Both the position numbers and the translations under genes were made by a program. A model generated the notes under the pieces. That model saw only the letters and a list, made by a program, of their open reading frames with translations, had not been told where the DNA came from and did no database searches. Of a stretch of 64,000 bases of DNA, positions 37,363 to 47,411 are shown piece by piece. Origin of the DNA: Paracoccaceae bacterium (GTDB taxonomy: Bacteria; Pseudomonadota; Alphaproteobacteria; Rhodobacterales; Rhodobacteraceae); contig JAGWAS010000003.1 in NCBI GenBank assembly GCA_021296235.1, forward strand, positions 1 through 64,000, in the 5' to 3' direction. Every line of letters begins with the position of its first letter. The first letter of the stretch is position 1.

Positions 37363-37548
37363 TATCAGCCGTTCTGTCTGCGATTCGCACTGCAATCGGT
37401 TCAGCAAACCAATTGCGGTTGCCGAATTCCCGGTTGGCAATTGTGACAACCCGGCTGATTCGGGTTGGACGACCGCAACTTGGTACGGCAGGAGGGGGCA
37501 CATTGAAAATTTGCGCATCCACATCATCCCAACGAGGATAAATTCACG

Positions 37549-38163
37549 ATGAAAGATCCACTCGAAATCTACATGAACACACTTGTTCCGATCGTCGTTG
37601 AACAGACCTCAAGGGGGGAACGCAGCTTCGACATCTATTCCCGGTTGTTGAAGGAACGCATTGTTTTCGTTTCCGGTGCCGTTCACGATGCATTGTCGAC
37701 GCTGGTTGTCGCTCAACTGCTCTTCTTGGAATCCGAAAATCCAAAGAAGGAGATAGCGATGTACATAAACAGCCCCGGAGGCTCGGTAACTGCAGGCCTG
37801 TCGATATACGACACAATGCAGTACATATCGCCCGCAATCTCAACGCTGGCCGTGGGACAGGCGGCATCAATGGGTTCCCTGCTGCTGGCGGCGGGTGAAA
37901 GCGGCATGCGGTATGCCTTGCCGAACAGCCGGATCATGCTGCATCAGCCCAGCGGAGGGTTCCAAGGTCAGGCGATAGACGTCTCCATTCATGCCAAGGA
38001 GATTCTCGAGACCAACAGCAGGTTGAACAAAATCTACGCGAAGCACACCGGGCAGACGGTAAAACGGGTTGAGAACGCTCTCGACCGGGATAATTTCATG
38101 ACTCCTGATGAAGCCAAATCATGGGGGTTGATCGACAGCATTGTCGAGAAGCGAGTGCATTAG
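37549..38163 (+). CDS. clpP: ATP-dependent Clp protease proteolytic subunit
   Basis: The 204-residue protein has the ClpP catalytic triad: Ser in [15 protein letters not shown], His in IMLHQPSGG, and Asp in [32 protein letters not shown] forms the oxyanion-side segment. It assembles as a double heptamer that degrades unfolded proteins handed over by ClpX or ClpA. It is followed by clpX on the same strand. Confidence 0.98.
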   Translation: MKDPLEIYMNTLVPIVVEQTSRGERSFDIYSRLLKERIVFVSGAVHDALSTLVVAQLLFLESENPKKEIAMYINSPGGSVTAGLSIYDTMQYISPAISTLAVGQAASMGSLLLAAGESGMRYALPNSRIMLHQPSGGFQGQAIDVSIHAKEILETNSRLNKIYAKHTGQTVKRVENALDRDNFMTPDEAKSWGLIDSIVEKRVH

Positions 38164-38288
38164 CGATCCGGAAGGGCAAGTAGGCCCGCCAACCAATTGT
38201 CCTTGCTGAAATTCTCCCTTAGGATTCGGCAACAGGCAGACCCGGACCGGAAGCCGGGGCAAACAAGTCAGCGAGCTCAGGTCAGGCG

Positions 38289-39551
38289 ATGGCGAATTCC
38301 GAAGACAACAACGACAAGCATCTCTTTTGTTCATTCTGCGGCAAGAGCCAGCATGAGGTAAGAAAACTCATCGCCGGTCCGCAGGTCTACATTTGCGACG
38401 AGTGCATTGAACTTTGCATGGAGATCATCAAGGAGGAGTCCAAGCAGGGCGGAACCAAATCCGAGTCGGACACCAAGAGCCCGCAATCCATATTCGGAGT
38501 GCTGGATGACTATGTGGTGGGGCAGGAAAAGGCCAAGAAGGTCCTCTCGGTCGCAGTTTACAATCACTACAAGCGGTTGGCCAATGCGCCGAAATCGGTC
38601 GACATCGAGTTGGCCAAATCAAACATCCTGCTCATCGGTCCAACCGGTTGCGGAAAGACACTGTTGGCACAGACGCTGGCCAGGATTCTAGATGTGCCGT
38701 TCACCATGGCGGATGCAACCACGTTGACGGAGGCCGGCTATGTGGGTGAGGATGTCGAGAATATCATTCTGAAGTTGCTGCAGGCTTCGGAATACAATGT
38801 GGAGCGGGCCCAACGCGGCATCGTTTACATTGATGAAGTCGACAAGATCACCCGCAAGGCCGAAAACCTGTCAATCACGAGAGACGTCAGTGGCGAGGGG
38901 GTTCAGCAGGCTCTCTTGAAGTTGATGGAGGGCACGGTTGCCTCGGTTCCTCCACAGGGTGGACGCAAGCACCCGCAGCAGGAATTTCTGCAGATTGACA
39001 CAACGAACATCCTTTTCATCTGCGGTGGTGCCTTTGCCGGGCTGGAGAAGATCATTTCCCGGCGGGAACGTAGTTCGGCGATCGGATTCGGTGCGGATGT
39101 CGCCAGCGCGGAGAGCCGCAACCTTGAGGAGTTGTATGCATCACTGGAACCGGAGGATCTTCTGCAATATGGCCTGATTCCCGAATTTGTCGGCAGGCTG
39201 CCGGTTGTCGCCACATTGGAGAAACTGGACGAAGCAGCGCTTGTCAAGATTCTGACCGAGCCAAGGAACGCGCTGATCAAGCAATATCAACGCATGCTGG
39301 AACTTGAGGAGGTGAAGCTGTCATTTACGGATGACGCGATCGCAGCAATTGCCCGCAGGGCGATTGACCGCAAAACCGGCGCCCGGGGGTTAAGGTCGAT
39401 TCTTGAGGACATCTTGCTTGACACCATGTTCCAAATTCCGTGCAGCACAGGCGTGGAGGAGGTGGTCGTGAACCAAGAGGTTGTCACATCGCAGGTCGCG
39501 CCTTTGCTAATATATTCTGACAGCCAGAAAAAAAGCGCCTATCAGTTCTGA
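38289..39551 (+). CDS. clpX: ATP-dependent Clp protease ATP-binding subunit ClpX
   Basis: The 420-residue unfoldase begins with the four-Cys zinc finger (CSFCGKSQ and CDECIELC). The AAA+ core has Walker [16 protein letters not shown], Walker [11 protein letters not shown], the pore loop GYVGEDVEN, sensor [10 protein letters not shown], and the IGF loop at IGFGADV for contact with ClpP. It selects proteins such as ssrA-tagged chains for ClpP. The length is that of standard alphaproteobacterial ClpX. Confidence 0.98.
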   Translation: MANSEDNNDKHLFCSFCGKSQHEVRKLIAGPQVYICDECIELCMEIIKEESKQGGTKSESDTKSPQSIFGVLDDYVVGQEKAKKVLSVAVYNHYKRLANAPKSVDIELAKSNILLIGPTGCGKTLLAQTLARILDVPFTMADATTLTEAGYVGEDVENIILKLLQASEYNVERAQRGIVYIDEVDKITRKAENLSITRDVSGEGVQQALLKLMEGTVASVPPQGGRKHPQQEFLQIDTTNILFICGGAFAGLEKIISRRERSSAIGFGADVASAESRNLEELYASLEPEDLLQYGLIPEFVGRLPVVATLEKLDEAALVKILTEPRNALIKQYQRMLELEEVKLSFTDDAIAAIARRAIDRKTGARGLRSILEDILLDTMFQIPCSTGVEEVVVNQEVVTSQVAPLLIYSDSQKKSAYQF

Positions 39552-39601
39552 GTGCAGCCGCCGAGCGATCAACATCCTGATTGGAGCATAGGAAACGGCC
39601 A

Positions 39602-39976
39602 ATGAAATTCATCAAGAGGCTTTTGACCTGGTGGAATGGCCAAACGTTGGGCACTCAACTCTACACCAGGCTGCGGGGACAGCCGGTTGGGCAAGATGGC
39701 AACGGCAACAAATTCTACCAGAACGCCGATGGAAGCCGCAGATGGGTCATCTACGACGGTGAGATGGAGGCAAGTCGCGTTTCTCCCGAATGGCATGGCT
39801 GGCTTCATCACACTTTCAGGCTTCCGCCCACCGAAGATCCGTTTCCCAAGCGCAGTTGGCAAAAACCGCATGTTGAGAACCTAACGGGAACTGAGGATGC
39901 CTACGCTCCGGTTGGCTCGCTGCGTTCCGGAGAGGCGACGGCCAAGGCGGATTATGTCGCATGGAAACCTGAATGA
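39602..39976 (+). CDS. NDUFA12-family complex I protein
   Basis: The 124-residue protein is the bacterial counterpart of the NDUFA12 (B17.2) accessory or assembly subunit of NADH:quinone oxidoreductase. Typical residues are TWWNGQTLGTQLYTR, GQDGNGNKFY, RRWVIYDGE, SRVSPEWHGWLHHT, and PTEDPFPKRSWQKPH. I start at MKFIKRLL (39602); the frame extends to 39581. Its neighbours mlaD and DUF2155 follow in the same direction, as in other Rhodobacterales-like genomes. Confidence 0.93.
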   Translation: MKFIKRLLTWWNGQTLGTQLYTRLRGQPVGQDGNGNKFYQNADGSRRWVIYDGEMEASRVSPEWHGWLHHTFRLPPTEDPFPKRSWQKPHVENLTGTEDAYAPVGSLRSGEATAKADYVAWKPE

Positions 39977-40017
39977 AATGGGGCTTATGTCGAATGAAAT
40001 GAGAACGGTGGAGCGGA

Positions 40018-40464
40018 ATGTCCGAAAACAGGTTTGAGGCTTTGGTCGGTTTCCTGGTTTTGGCAGTCGCCGCTGCCTTCTTTGTTCATCTCACCAACGG
40101 CAAGAATTGGTTTGGAACGGAGTCCGGCTACGAGATTTCCGCCTTGTTTGATTCGGCTCAAGGGATTTCAGTTGGCACTCAAGTCAGGATGGCAGGCGTG
40201 CCGGTTGGCAGTGTCAGCGGCGTTTCGCTTGATTCGGAAACCTATTATGCGAGCGTCAAAATGAAGGTCGCCGATGGGCTCGAAATCCCGGATGACAGTC
40301 AGGCGATCGTTACCTCAGAGGGCTTGCTCGGCGGTCAGATCATTGAACTGAGCCCGGGCGGCTCGGAAAGTTTGCTCAGTGCAGGCGGGGTGATTTCCGA
40401 TACGCAAGGTTACCGAGATTTGGTGACAACACTGACCCAAGCACTTCTCTCCCGGTTGGAATGA
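40018..40464 (+). CDS. mlaD: Phospholipid transport substrate-binding protein MlaD
   Basis: The 148-residue protein has one N-terminal helix (FEALVGFLVLAVAAAFFVHL) and one MCE domain, with SAQGISVGTQVRMAGVPVGSV near its start and SEGLLGGQIIELSPG after it. MlaD hexamers collect phospholipids in the periplasm for the Mla ABC system, which keeps the outer membrane asymmetric. Permease and ATPase genes (mlaE, mlaF) are not in the window. The stop overlaps the next start by four bases. Confidence 0.93.
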   Translation: MSENRFEALVGFLVLAVAAAFFVHLTNGKNWFGTESGYEISALFDSAQGISVGTQVRMAGVPVGSVSGVSLDSETYYASVKMKVADGLEIPDDSQAIVTSEGLLGGQIIELSPGGSESLLSAGGVISDTQGYRDLVTTLTQALLSRLE

Positions 40465-40844
40465 GGATTCTGCCTGTTGTCGTCTCTGCCGCAATCTGCG
40501 GAGTGTCGGCTGCTTGGGCTCAGGATGCGTTGAACGCCCCCGGTGCCATCATGCGGGGCCTTGACGCTATAACCGGAAAAGTCGACCAGTTCGAAATCTC
40601 GGTTGGAGAAACCCATGAATTCGGACGACTTTCAATTTTGCTCAGCCAGTGCCGCTACCTTCCCGACAATCCTGCAACCAACTCGTATGCATATGTACGA
40701 ATTCAGGACAAGAATTCGACGGAGGTCGTTTTTGATGCATGGATGATCGCATCTGCGCCGGCACTGTCCGCCATGGATCATGCCCGCTACGATGTTTGGC
40801 TCATCCGCTGCAGGACCGACGAGGTCAGTTCAAACGGAGGGTGA
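40461..40844 (+). CDS. DUF2155 periplasmic protein
   Basis: The 127-residue protein has a Sec signal peptide (RILPVVVSAAICGVSAAWAQ) and a single DUF2155 domain: GLDAITGKVDQFEISVGET, LSILLSQCRYLP, AYVRIQDKNS, VFDAWMIASAPALSAMDHARYDVWLIRC. The family is alphaproteobacterial and of unknown function; two Cys, in SQCRY and IRC, could form a disulfide. It overlaps mlaD by ATGA, so a link to envelope lipid transport is plausible. Its 3' end overlaps the convergent aat gene by 58 bases. Confidence 0.9.
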   Translation: MRILPVVVSAAICGVSAAWAQDALNAPGAIMRGLDAITGKVDQFEISVGETHEFGRLSILLSQCRYLPDNPATNSYAYVRIQDKNSTEVVFDAWMIASAPALSAMDHARYDVWLIRCRTDEVSSNGG

Positions 40845-41476
40845 ACTGGAAAATTCACCTTTTCAGCAAGAGCCTGTTCGAGCAGATCCAAATATTCCTC
40901 GTTTGGCACCTCGGTTACACCGAATCTCTCAAGGTGCTTTGTCTTGAATTGAACGTCGAGAAGTTGAAATCCTCCCTCCTTCAGCCGATCCACCAAATGC
41001 AGCAATGCGATTTGGGATGCGCTCGGAACCAGGGAGAACATGCTTTCCCCGGAAAACACTCCTCCCAGCGCAACCCCATAAAGTCCTCCAACGAGTCGGT
41101 CGTTGACCCTGACTTCGACGGAATGAGCAATCCCGACCTCATGTAGTTCCGTGAAGAGGAAAATGATGGCATCGTTTATCCATCTTTCCCTTCGATCTGC
41201 ACAATGGTTTATGACGCCACCGAAATCGCGGTCAAACGTAGCGCAATAACCATGGCGACGGACGTTTCGCCTAAGCCTGCGGGGAAACCGGAACTGCGAA
41301 AGTGGCAGGATTCCGCGTCGTTCCGTCCTGATCCAATCAAATGCATATCGGGAATGGGATTTTCCCATGGGAAATATGCCATGACGGAAAGCATGCAGAT
41401 ATAGGTCGACGAGAGTCCTTGCGGTCTTTCTTGATCTGCACTGCACGCCGATGCGTCCTATTTGCCGGAAAGCCAA
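40787..41476 (-). CDS. aat: Leucyl/phenylalanyl-tRNA--protein transferase
   Basis: The 229-residue enzyme adds Leu or Phe to N-terminal Arg or Lys of proteins and so marks them for ClpAP. Conserved features include HAFRHGIFPMG, INHCADRRERWINDAIIFLFTELHEVGIAHSVEV, LVGGLYGVALGGVFSGESMFS and LLDVQFKTKHLERFG. The ATG at 41476 overlaps the accC stop by 19 bases; a GTG at 41446 is an alternative start. Its C-terminus is a little shorter than I expect from the family but ends at a regular stop. Confidence 0.94.
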   Translation of the reverse strand: MAFRQIGRIGVQCRSRKTARTLVDLYLHAFRHGIFPMGKSHSRYAFDWIRTERRGILPLSQFRFPRRLRRNVRRHGYCATFDRDFGGVINHCADRRERWINDAIIFLFTELHEVGIAHSVEVRVNDRLVGGLYGVALGGVFSGESMFSLVPSASQIALLHLVDRLKEGGFQLLDVQFKTKHLERFGVTEVPNEEYLDLLEQALAEKVNFPVHPPFELTSSVLQRMSQTS

Positions 41477-42798
41477 CCTTCCAGCCAGTGGATGTTGTAG
41501 TTGCCTTCCAGGATGTCCGGTTCGTTCAGGAGCAGTTGGAACAGTTCAACAGTGCTGTCGATGCCATCGACGATCAATTCGTCCAGCGCCTGATTGAGTT
41601 TTGCCAGGGTAGCCCGCCGGTCGGAGGCATGAACGATAACCTTGCCTATTAGGCTGTCATAGTGAGGGGGGATCCTATATCCGGAGTAGAGTGCAGAGTC
41701 TGTTCTGACCCCGGGTCCACCGGGCGAATGGAATGCACTGACGGTTCCGGGGCAGGCCGCAAATGATGGAAACGATTCTGCGTTTATCCTGACTTCGATC
41801 GAGTGTCCCCTGATGCACAACTCTTCTTGCACGAAGGACATCGGCTGCCCGGCAGCAACCCGTATTTGCTCATGAACAAGATCAACGCCATAGACCGATT
41901 CGGTAATCGGATGTTCAACCTGAAGGCGCGTGTTCATCTCAATGAAGTAAAACTTGCCATCTTCATACAGAAATTCGACCGTACCTGCTCCGGAGTAGGA
42001 GATTGCGGCCACCGCGTTGGCGCACCGGCTTCCAATTTCATGGCGCGTGTCGTCGTTGATGCAGGGGCTGGGTGTTTCCTCAAAAACTTTTTGGTGCCGT
42101 CGCTGTAGCGAGCAATCCCTTTCACCCAGATGAACCGCTTTGCCAGCTCCGTCGCCGAACACTTGGATCTCAATGTGGCGAGGCCGCTGAAGATACTTCT
42201 CCACGTAGAGCGCGTCGTCGCCAAACGCCACCATTGCTTCCGCTGCCGCCGTTGCGAAGGCTTGATCGATCTCGCCGGCCGATCGGGCAATCTTGATACC
42301 CCGGCCTCCACCGCCTGCCGCCGCCTTTATGAGAACCGGGTATCCGATGTCGCCCGCAATCTTGGCCGCCTGACTTGCGTCGGCAACGGGGCCATCGGAG
42401 CCGGGGACGCAGTCTATTCCGAGTGATGCCATTGTTTGCTTTGCGGCAATCTTGTCACCCATCAAATTAATGTGTTCTGATCTCGGACCGATGAAAGTAA
42501 TGTCGTGATCTTCCAGAACCTGCGCAAAATCGGCGTTTTCCGACAGAAACCCGTATCCTGGATGTACGGCATCCGCCTTTGTTACGTTGCAGGCCGAGAT
42601 GATTGCAGGAATTGACAGATAGCTGGTTGCCGACTGAGGTGGGCCGATGCAGATTGCTTCATCCGCCATGCGCACATGCATTGCATTGTCGTCAGCCGTT
42701 GAGTGAACCGCCACGCAAGGTATCCCCAATTCCTTGCAGGCCCGGACAATCCGCAATGCAATTTCGCCTCGGTTGGCAATAAGGATCTTGGAAACCAT
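41458..42798 (-). CDS. accC: Acetyl-CoA carboxylase, biotin carboxylase subunit
   Basis: The 446-residue ATP-grasp enzyme carboxylates the biotin of AccB with bicarbonate and ATP, the first step of fatty acid synthesis. It starts with MVSKILIANRGEIALRI. Further landmarks are VHPGYGFLSENADFA, LIKAAAGGGGRGIKI with the glycine-rich ATP loop, VHLGERDCSLQRRHQK, and YFIEMNTRLQVEHPITE. It follows accB by 12 bases and overlaps aat, so the three genes probably share a transcript. Confidence 0.98.
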   Translation of the reverse strand: MVSKILIANRGEIALRIVRACKELGIPCVAVHSTADDNAMHVRMADEAICIGPPQSATSYLSIPAIISACNVTKADAVHPGYGFLSENADFAQVLEDHDITFIGPRSEHINLMGDKIAAKQTMASLGIDCVPGSDGPVADASQAAKIAGDIGYPVLIKAAAGGGGRGIKIARSAGEIDQAFATAAAEAMVAFGDDALYVEKYLQRPRHIEIQVFGDGAGKAVHLGERDCSLQRRHQKVFEETPSPCINDDTRHEIGSRCANAVAAISYSGAGTVEFLYEDGKFYFIEMNTRLQVEHPITESVYGVDLVHEQIRVAAGQPMSFVQEELCIRGHSIEVRINAESFPSFAACPGTVSAFHSPGGPGVRTDSALYSGYRIPPHYDSLIGKVIVHASDRRATLAKLNQALDELIVDGIDSTVELFQLLLNEPDILEGNYNIHWLEGWLSGK

Positions 42799-42810
42799 CG
42801 GTTATCGACC

Positions 42811-43341
42811 CTACTCAATTATCACCAGTGCGGTGCCGTATTCCACGATTGAGCCATCTTCCACCAGGATTCGCCGTATCGTACCTGCACGAGGTGCGTG
42901 GATGTGGTTCATGGTTTTCATGGCCTCTATGATCAGAAGAGTTTGACCCTCTTCAACCGCATCGCCGATTTCGATAAATTTCGGTGAATTGGGCTGCGGT
43001 TGCAAATAGACAGTCCCGATCATGGGGGAGGGCACAGCACCCGGATGATCTGCGAGATTCGGGCTGGGGGTCGAGTCTGCAGGCCCGCTCGACGGAACCA
43101 CTGGCGCCAACCCGGTTGAAGCGGTTGGCGGCACATCTGTTCTTTCAGGGCGTTGTCTTGCGATCTTCGAAAGCCTAATCTTGGTTTTACAGTATTTTCC
43201 ACGCAGTTGGAGGACGTCAATTTCCTCCAAGCCGTGTGCTTCCATCAACTCGGCAAGGCGTTCGATTTCGCCAAATTCGCAGCGGTCCGCATGCGCTACA
43301 TCTTCAATCCCTTCGCTGTCGCCGTCGGTTTCCTTGGCCAT
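42811..43341 (-). CDS. accB: Acetyl-CoA carboxylase biotin carboxyl carrier protein
   Basis: The 176-residue protein has an N-terminal segment (IERLAELMEAHGLEEIDVLQ), a Pro/Ala/Ser-rich linker, and a C-terminal biotinyl domain with PMIGTVYLQPQPNSPKFIEIGD. The biotinylated lysine is in EAMKTMN, where Thr replaces the Leu of the common EAMKLMN. The domain closes with AGTIRRILVEDGSIVEYGTALVI. It carries biotin between AccC and the carboxyltransferase. Confidence 0.96.
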   Translation of the reverse strand: MAKETDGDSEGIEDVAHADRCEFGEIERLAELMEAHGLEEIDVLQLRGKYCKTKIRLSKIARQRPERTDVPPTASTGLAPVVPSSGPADSTPSPNLADHPGAVPSPMIGTVYLQPQPNSPKFIEIGDAVEEGQTLLIIEAMKTMNHIHAPRAGTIRRILVEDGSIVEYGTALVIIE

Positions 43342-43406
43342 TTTTCACCTTATGATTGGATGATTTACAATTGAGGCAGCGGCAGCAGCATAGGGAAAAT
43401 GCCCTG

Positions 43407-44207
43407 CTAGTTCTGCCACACCCTTTCCTCGGCCACCACATCGCGCAGTTGCTCCAATTCATTGAAGCCATTTACCAGCCGGCCTCCAATCACGTAAGCG
43501 GGAGTGCCATTGATTCCCAGTTCCAAGGCGAGGGTGTGATTGGCAGTCAAGATCCCGGTGGCGGAATCCTCATACATCTGTTCAGACAGGATCTCAGGAC
43601 TGAGCCCAGCCAATTCGGCGGCCTCAACAATCACTTCCTGATCGAATGCGCCCCGGTGGGTAATCAGCATGTCGTGGACACGTTTATAGGCCGGTCGTCC
43701 TGCCAACTGCAGAACCGAAACAGCGATTCTGGAGGCAAATTCTGAATCCTCGCCGAGAATTGGAAATTCCTTTAGCACCAACCTGATGTTGCCATCGGAT
43801 GCAATCAACTCATCGATAATGTCTTGGGACCTTCTGCAGAACCCGCATCTGTAGTCGAAGAATTCCACCATTGTGATGTCGCCGTTGAGATTGCCGCCCG
43901 ACCAAGAATTCTTGTCATCAAACAATTCGCTGCTGAACAGGTCAATCTGGGCTCTGCCTTGCTCCGCCTCCGCCATTTCCTCCTGTTGCTGCAGCTTTAG
44001 TACGGCTTCCAGAACAATCTCAGGATTTTCCAGAATGTATCTCCTGATTTCATGACCCAAGTCCGTACGTTCCGAATCGGTCATGCCGGAGAAATCCATT
44101 GCTGTTGAGGGTGCTGTGCTCAAAAGGATTGCCAATGCTGCCGCAACCGCCGGCAGATGGCGGAGCGGGTGGAAGATTGCGGGAGATTTGCCTGCCCAAT
44201 TCATCAA
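43407..44207 (-). CDS. DsbA-family thiol:disulfide oxidoreductase
   Basis: The 266-residue exported protein has a signal peptide (HLPAVAAALAILLSTAPSTA) and an N-terminal helical region (LGHEIRRYILENPEIVLEAV) typical of the Com1/ScsC-like DsbA group. The thioredoxin fold carries CGFC in FFDYRCGFCRRSQ and the cis-Pro in GINGTPAYVIGG. It forms or rearranges disulfides in the periplasm. Two start codons (MM) are adjacent. It precedes nothing obvious on its strand apart from accB, 65 bases on. Confidence 0.93.
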   Translation of the reverse strand: MMNWAGKSPAIFHPLRHLPAVAAALAILLSTAPSTAMDFSGMTDSERTDLGHEIRRYILENPEIVLEAVLKLQQQEEMAEAEQGRAQIDLFSSELFDDKNSWSGGNLNGDITMVEFFDYRCGFCRRSQDIIDELIASDGNIRLVLKEFPILGEDSEFASRIAVSVLQLAGRPAYKRVHDMLITHRGAFDQEVIVEAAELAGLSPEILSEQMYEDSATGILTANHTLALELGINGTPAYVIGGRLVNGFNELEQLRDVVAEERVWQN

Positions 44208-44277
44208 CTATCCTCACTTTGTGGTCCGAACTGTCGAAAAGGATCGGTTCGGCACAGGTTTGGCAACTTCATGGTCA

Positions 44278-46869
44278 TCAATCTGCGTTCTGACGGTTTT
44301 GATACTCGGGAGACCACCATCCGACTCGCCTTTCCAGTGGTGGTCCATCCCTGCGTTCGGTTTGCGTTTGGGATGCGGAATCCGCAGTTCCTGCGGATTC
44401 CGGGCTCAGTTTGGTGGAACTGTCGGAAGTGTTGCTGCCACCATTCTTGGATTCGGCTGCGGAAGGTGTCAAACCGGGCGGACTCGGCACCTGCTCGGAT
44501 ACTTCCCGTTCGGGTTTGCGATCCTGTACGGGGGCATCGGCGGTTCGTGCATCTTCGTTGTTCCGCCGGGATGAACTCCTCCTCCTCCTGCGGTTTGGTT
44601 TCTGATTGTCTGTTCCTTCATCCGCCCGACTGGATTTTTTGCTGACGGCCTCTTGGGCTTGCGATTGATTGTCCGCCGCCGAGTCTTGGACCTCCGTGGT
44701 GGCGTCTTTCTTCCTTGAGCTTCTAGATGGATGCCTGCGTCTGCTCCGCCGACCTCGCCGTTCGGTTTGTTCCGGCCCGCCACTGCCATCCGGTTGTTCA
44801 GCTGAATGGCTCTCCTGTTGAACGCCTTGTGCCGATGAATCATGCTCTGCTGGGCTCTCGCCGGTGCTGCGCTGCGGCCTTGCAGCGCGACGGGTTTGGC
44901 CGCGAGACGACCTTCTGCGGCGACCCTTCGGCGTTTCATTGGATTGTCGTCCTCCGTCATCCCCCATCTCGTCGTCTAAGAAAGACGACTCAACGCCGAT
45001 CACTTTGTCTTGGGAGTCACCGGACTCCGTTGTTTGAGTGACAACTTGCCTGATCTCAAGTTTGTTGCCCGTAAAGCCAGGATGACCTTCGACAAATACA
45101 CCAATCGAGTGTGTCTTCTCAATATGCGCAAGGGTGCCGCGTTTTGCATTAAGGATGACGTTGGCGATGGCGATCGGAACCGTTGCCAGGATCCGGTTCG
45201 CTTTTGAATTTGCTGCCTTCATTTCAATTCTGCGGAGGATCTCCAATGCAACGGAATCCTCCGCCCTGACCATCCCGGTGCCCCTGCAGGAAGGGCAGGG
45301 TTGGGAAGAAAGTTCGAGCAATCCAGGTTTCAGCCGTTGGCGACTCATCTCAAGCAGGCCAAAATTCGTGATCCGGTCAACCTGAATCTTGGAGCGATCG
45401 GTCTTCAGACGCTCCCTGAAGAGTTTTTCCACTGCGGCATTGTGCTTGCCTTCCTCCATGTCGATGAAGTCGATTACGATGAGTCCGGCGAGATCCCTCA
45501 GCCTCAACTGGTCTGCAATTGCCTCCGCTGCCTCAAGATTGGTCTGAAGGGCTGTCTGTTCCAGCGAGTCATTTCGCGTAGCTTTTCCGGAATTGACATC
45601 GATTGCGATCAGCGCTTCCGTGAATCCAATCACGATGTAGCCACCAGAGGGCAATTGCACGACCGGATCAAACAGCTGTGACAGGAATTGTTCTATTCCA
45701 TGTTCAGCAAACAGCGGGATGTTGCCTGTGTGTTTTTTCACCTTCTTGGCATGGGAAGGCATGATCATCTTCATGAAGCTCTTGGCTGTCTTGTATCCTT
45801 CTTCCCCGTCAACGACGACTTCATCAATTCCCTTGGTGTAGTCGTCCCGGATTGCACGCCGGATCAAGCCGCCATCCTCAAATATCTTGGCAGGCGCAAT
45901 CGAGTTGAAGGTTAGTCGCCGGATTTGATCCCATTGCCGAATCAGATACTCGTAATCTCGCTTTATCTCCTGCTTTGTTCGGTTTGCTCCTGCTGTTCTG
46001 ATTATAAGGCCAACACCTTCAGGGACTTCAATTTCGCTTGCTATCTTTTTGAGTTTTCTGCGATCTACAGTGTTGGTTATCTTTCGGCTGATACCGCCGC
46101 CCCTGTTCGTGTTTGGCATCAGAACGCAGTAGCGACCGGCAAGACTAATGTAGGTTGTGAGCGCCGCACCCTTGTTTCCCCGTTCATCCTTGATGACCTG
46201 CACAAGCAGAAGTTGCTTCTGACGAATGACCTCTTGGACCTTGTATTTCCTCTGAAGAACCCTGTGCTGGCGGATTTCCTCACTGACCTCGGTGCTTCCG
46301 TTTGTGTCTCCTTGGTCGTCCGTGCCCTCCGCAGCACCTTCGATGTCGGTTCCATTGCGAACCGGATCGTCTTCCGGACGAGTTCCAGAAGGCCCACCTT
46401 CCTGACCAAATGTGTCCAAAATCTGAAGTGGTTCGCTGGCTGCGTCCGGCTCGCCATCGTCAATGACTTCAAATCCGGCTATTTCCTTGTGTTCCGTCTC
46501 CGCCGCCGACGCCGACTGAGTTACCGGTGCGTCTTCAGTTGCTTCAGGCTCGTTTGAGTCTTCACTTTTCGGACTCTCATCTTCGGTGGATGCCTCTGCA
46601 TCGTCCGGTTGACGATCGGCCACTGGAATCTTGTAATAGTGAGGATGGATTTCGGAGAATGCCAAGAATCCGTGCCGGTTGCCGCCATATTCGACGAAAA
46701 CGGCCTGAAGTGAAGGTTCGGCGCGAACAACCTTGGCAAGATAGATGTTGCCGGTGATCCGTATCTTGTTTTTCGATTCGTAATCGAATTCCCTAACGCG
46801 GCCGCTTTCTACGACCGCTGCGCGCGCTTCCTCTGGATGCGTTGCATCAATAAGTAACTGTCGAGACAT
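44278..46869 (-). CDS. rne: Ribonuclease E/G
   Basis: The start MSRQLLIDATHPEE at 46869 gives 863 residues; the frame is open to 46947. An S1 domain (GNIYLAKVVRAEPSLQAVFVEYG) is interrupted by a long acidic insertion (~residues 95-220), as usual in alphaproteobacteria. The catalytic part has GLIIRTAGANRTKQEIKRDY, GFTEALIAIDVNSG and LAGLIVIDFIDMEE (the two Mg-binding Asp), and the zinc-link CPSC. The C-terminal ~220 residues are Arg/Ser-rich and disordered and should bind RNA and degradosome partners. It starts the processing and decay of most mRNAs. Confidence 0.97.
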   Translation of the reverse strand: MSRQLLIDATHPEEARAAVVESGRVREFDYESKNKIRITGNIYLAKVVRAEPSLQAVFVEYGGNRHGFLAFSEIHPHYYKIPVADRQPDDAEASTEDESPKSEDSNEPEATEDAPVTQSASAAETEHKEIAGFEVIDDGEPDAASEPLQILDTFGQEGGPSGTRPEDDPVRNGTDIEGAAEGTDDQGDTNGSTEVSEEIRQHRVLQRKYKVQEVIRQKQLLLVQVIKDERGNKGAALTTYISLAGRYCVLMPNTNRGGGISRKITNTVDRRKLKKIASEIEVPEGVGLIIRTAGANRTKQEIKRDYEYLIRQWDQIRRLTFNSIAPAKIFEDGGLIRRAIRDDYTKGIDEVVVDGEEGYKTAKSFMKMIMPSHAKKVKKHTGNIPLFAEHGIEQFLSQLFDPVVQLPSGGYIVIGFTEALIAIDVNSGKATRNDSLEQTALQTNLEAAEAIADQLRLRDLAGLIVIDFIDMEEGKHNAAVEKLFRERLKTDRSKIQVDRITNFGLLEMSRQRLKPGLLELSSQPCPSCRGTGMVRAEDSVALEILRRIEMKAANSKANRILATVPIAIANVILNAKRGTLAHIEKTHSIGVFVEGHPGFTGNKLEIRQVVTQTTESGDSQDKVIGVESSFLDDEMGDDGGRQSNETPKGRRRRSSRGQTRRAARPQRSTGESPAEHDSSAQGVQQESHSAEQPDGSGGPEQTERRGRRSRRRHPSRSSRKKDATTEVQDSAADNQSQAQEAVSKKSSRADEGTDNQKPNRRRRRSSSRRNNEDARTADAPVQDRKPEREVSEQVPSPPGLTPSAAESKNGGSNTSDSSTKLSPESAGTADSASQTQTERRDGPPLERRVGWWSPEYQNRQNAD

Positions 46870-47411
46870 CTGTTTACCTTGGGCGCCGGTCCGTCTCTGG
46901 CTGCTGTCCAGCCGGAGGATTTTGGCGCATCTGCAACGATGAACCAAGCCTTTGACAACAAAATCCGGCTGAATCTGTACGGATTTGTGATCATGGATCC
47001 CTGATCCTCGTTAGTTATTTCGTTACTGCCCTGTTCGAGAGCAGACCTGCAGGCCTGGAAAGAGTATCCATATTGCATCTCGGCACACGCGTACACATGC
47101 CAAATGGCCATCATGGCCATATGCACTTCCAGGTTCAATTCCTATTGTTCGCAGACCGCCTTGCACATGATGCACGGTTGCGTCCGCAGGCAGATTACCG
47201 GAGATTTTGGCAGCCTTCCAGAAAAAACTGAACCCGAAGGGTTTTTCCGCTGGCGGTGCCACAGCAATTATTGTCTGGGCGCATGCCTCTTGGGTGTGAG
47301 TCGCGTATTGCGACACCATTCAATTTGTGGACTTGATTCCTGAAATGTGATTTGAACCGGCTGCTGGCGACAAGCCAAGATTGCGCCAAAGACTCTATTG
47401 ATTTTGGACGG
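46870..47411. other. Divergent region between rne and mrcA
   Basis: These 542 bases should hold the long rne leader (rne controls its own mRNA through its leader in enterobacteria) and the mrcA promoter. Reading frames within it have no recognisable domain. In related genomes I recall an amidase gene (amiC) between rne and mrcA; none is here. Confidence 0.4.
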
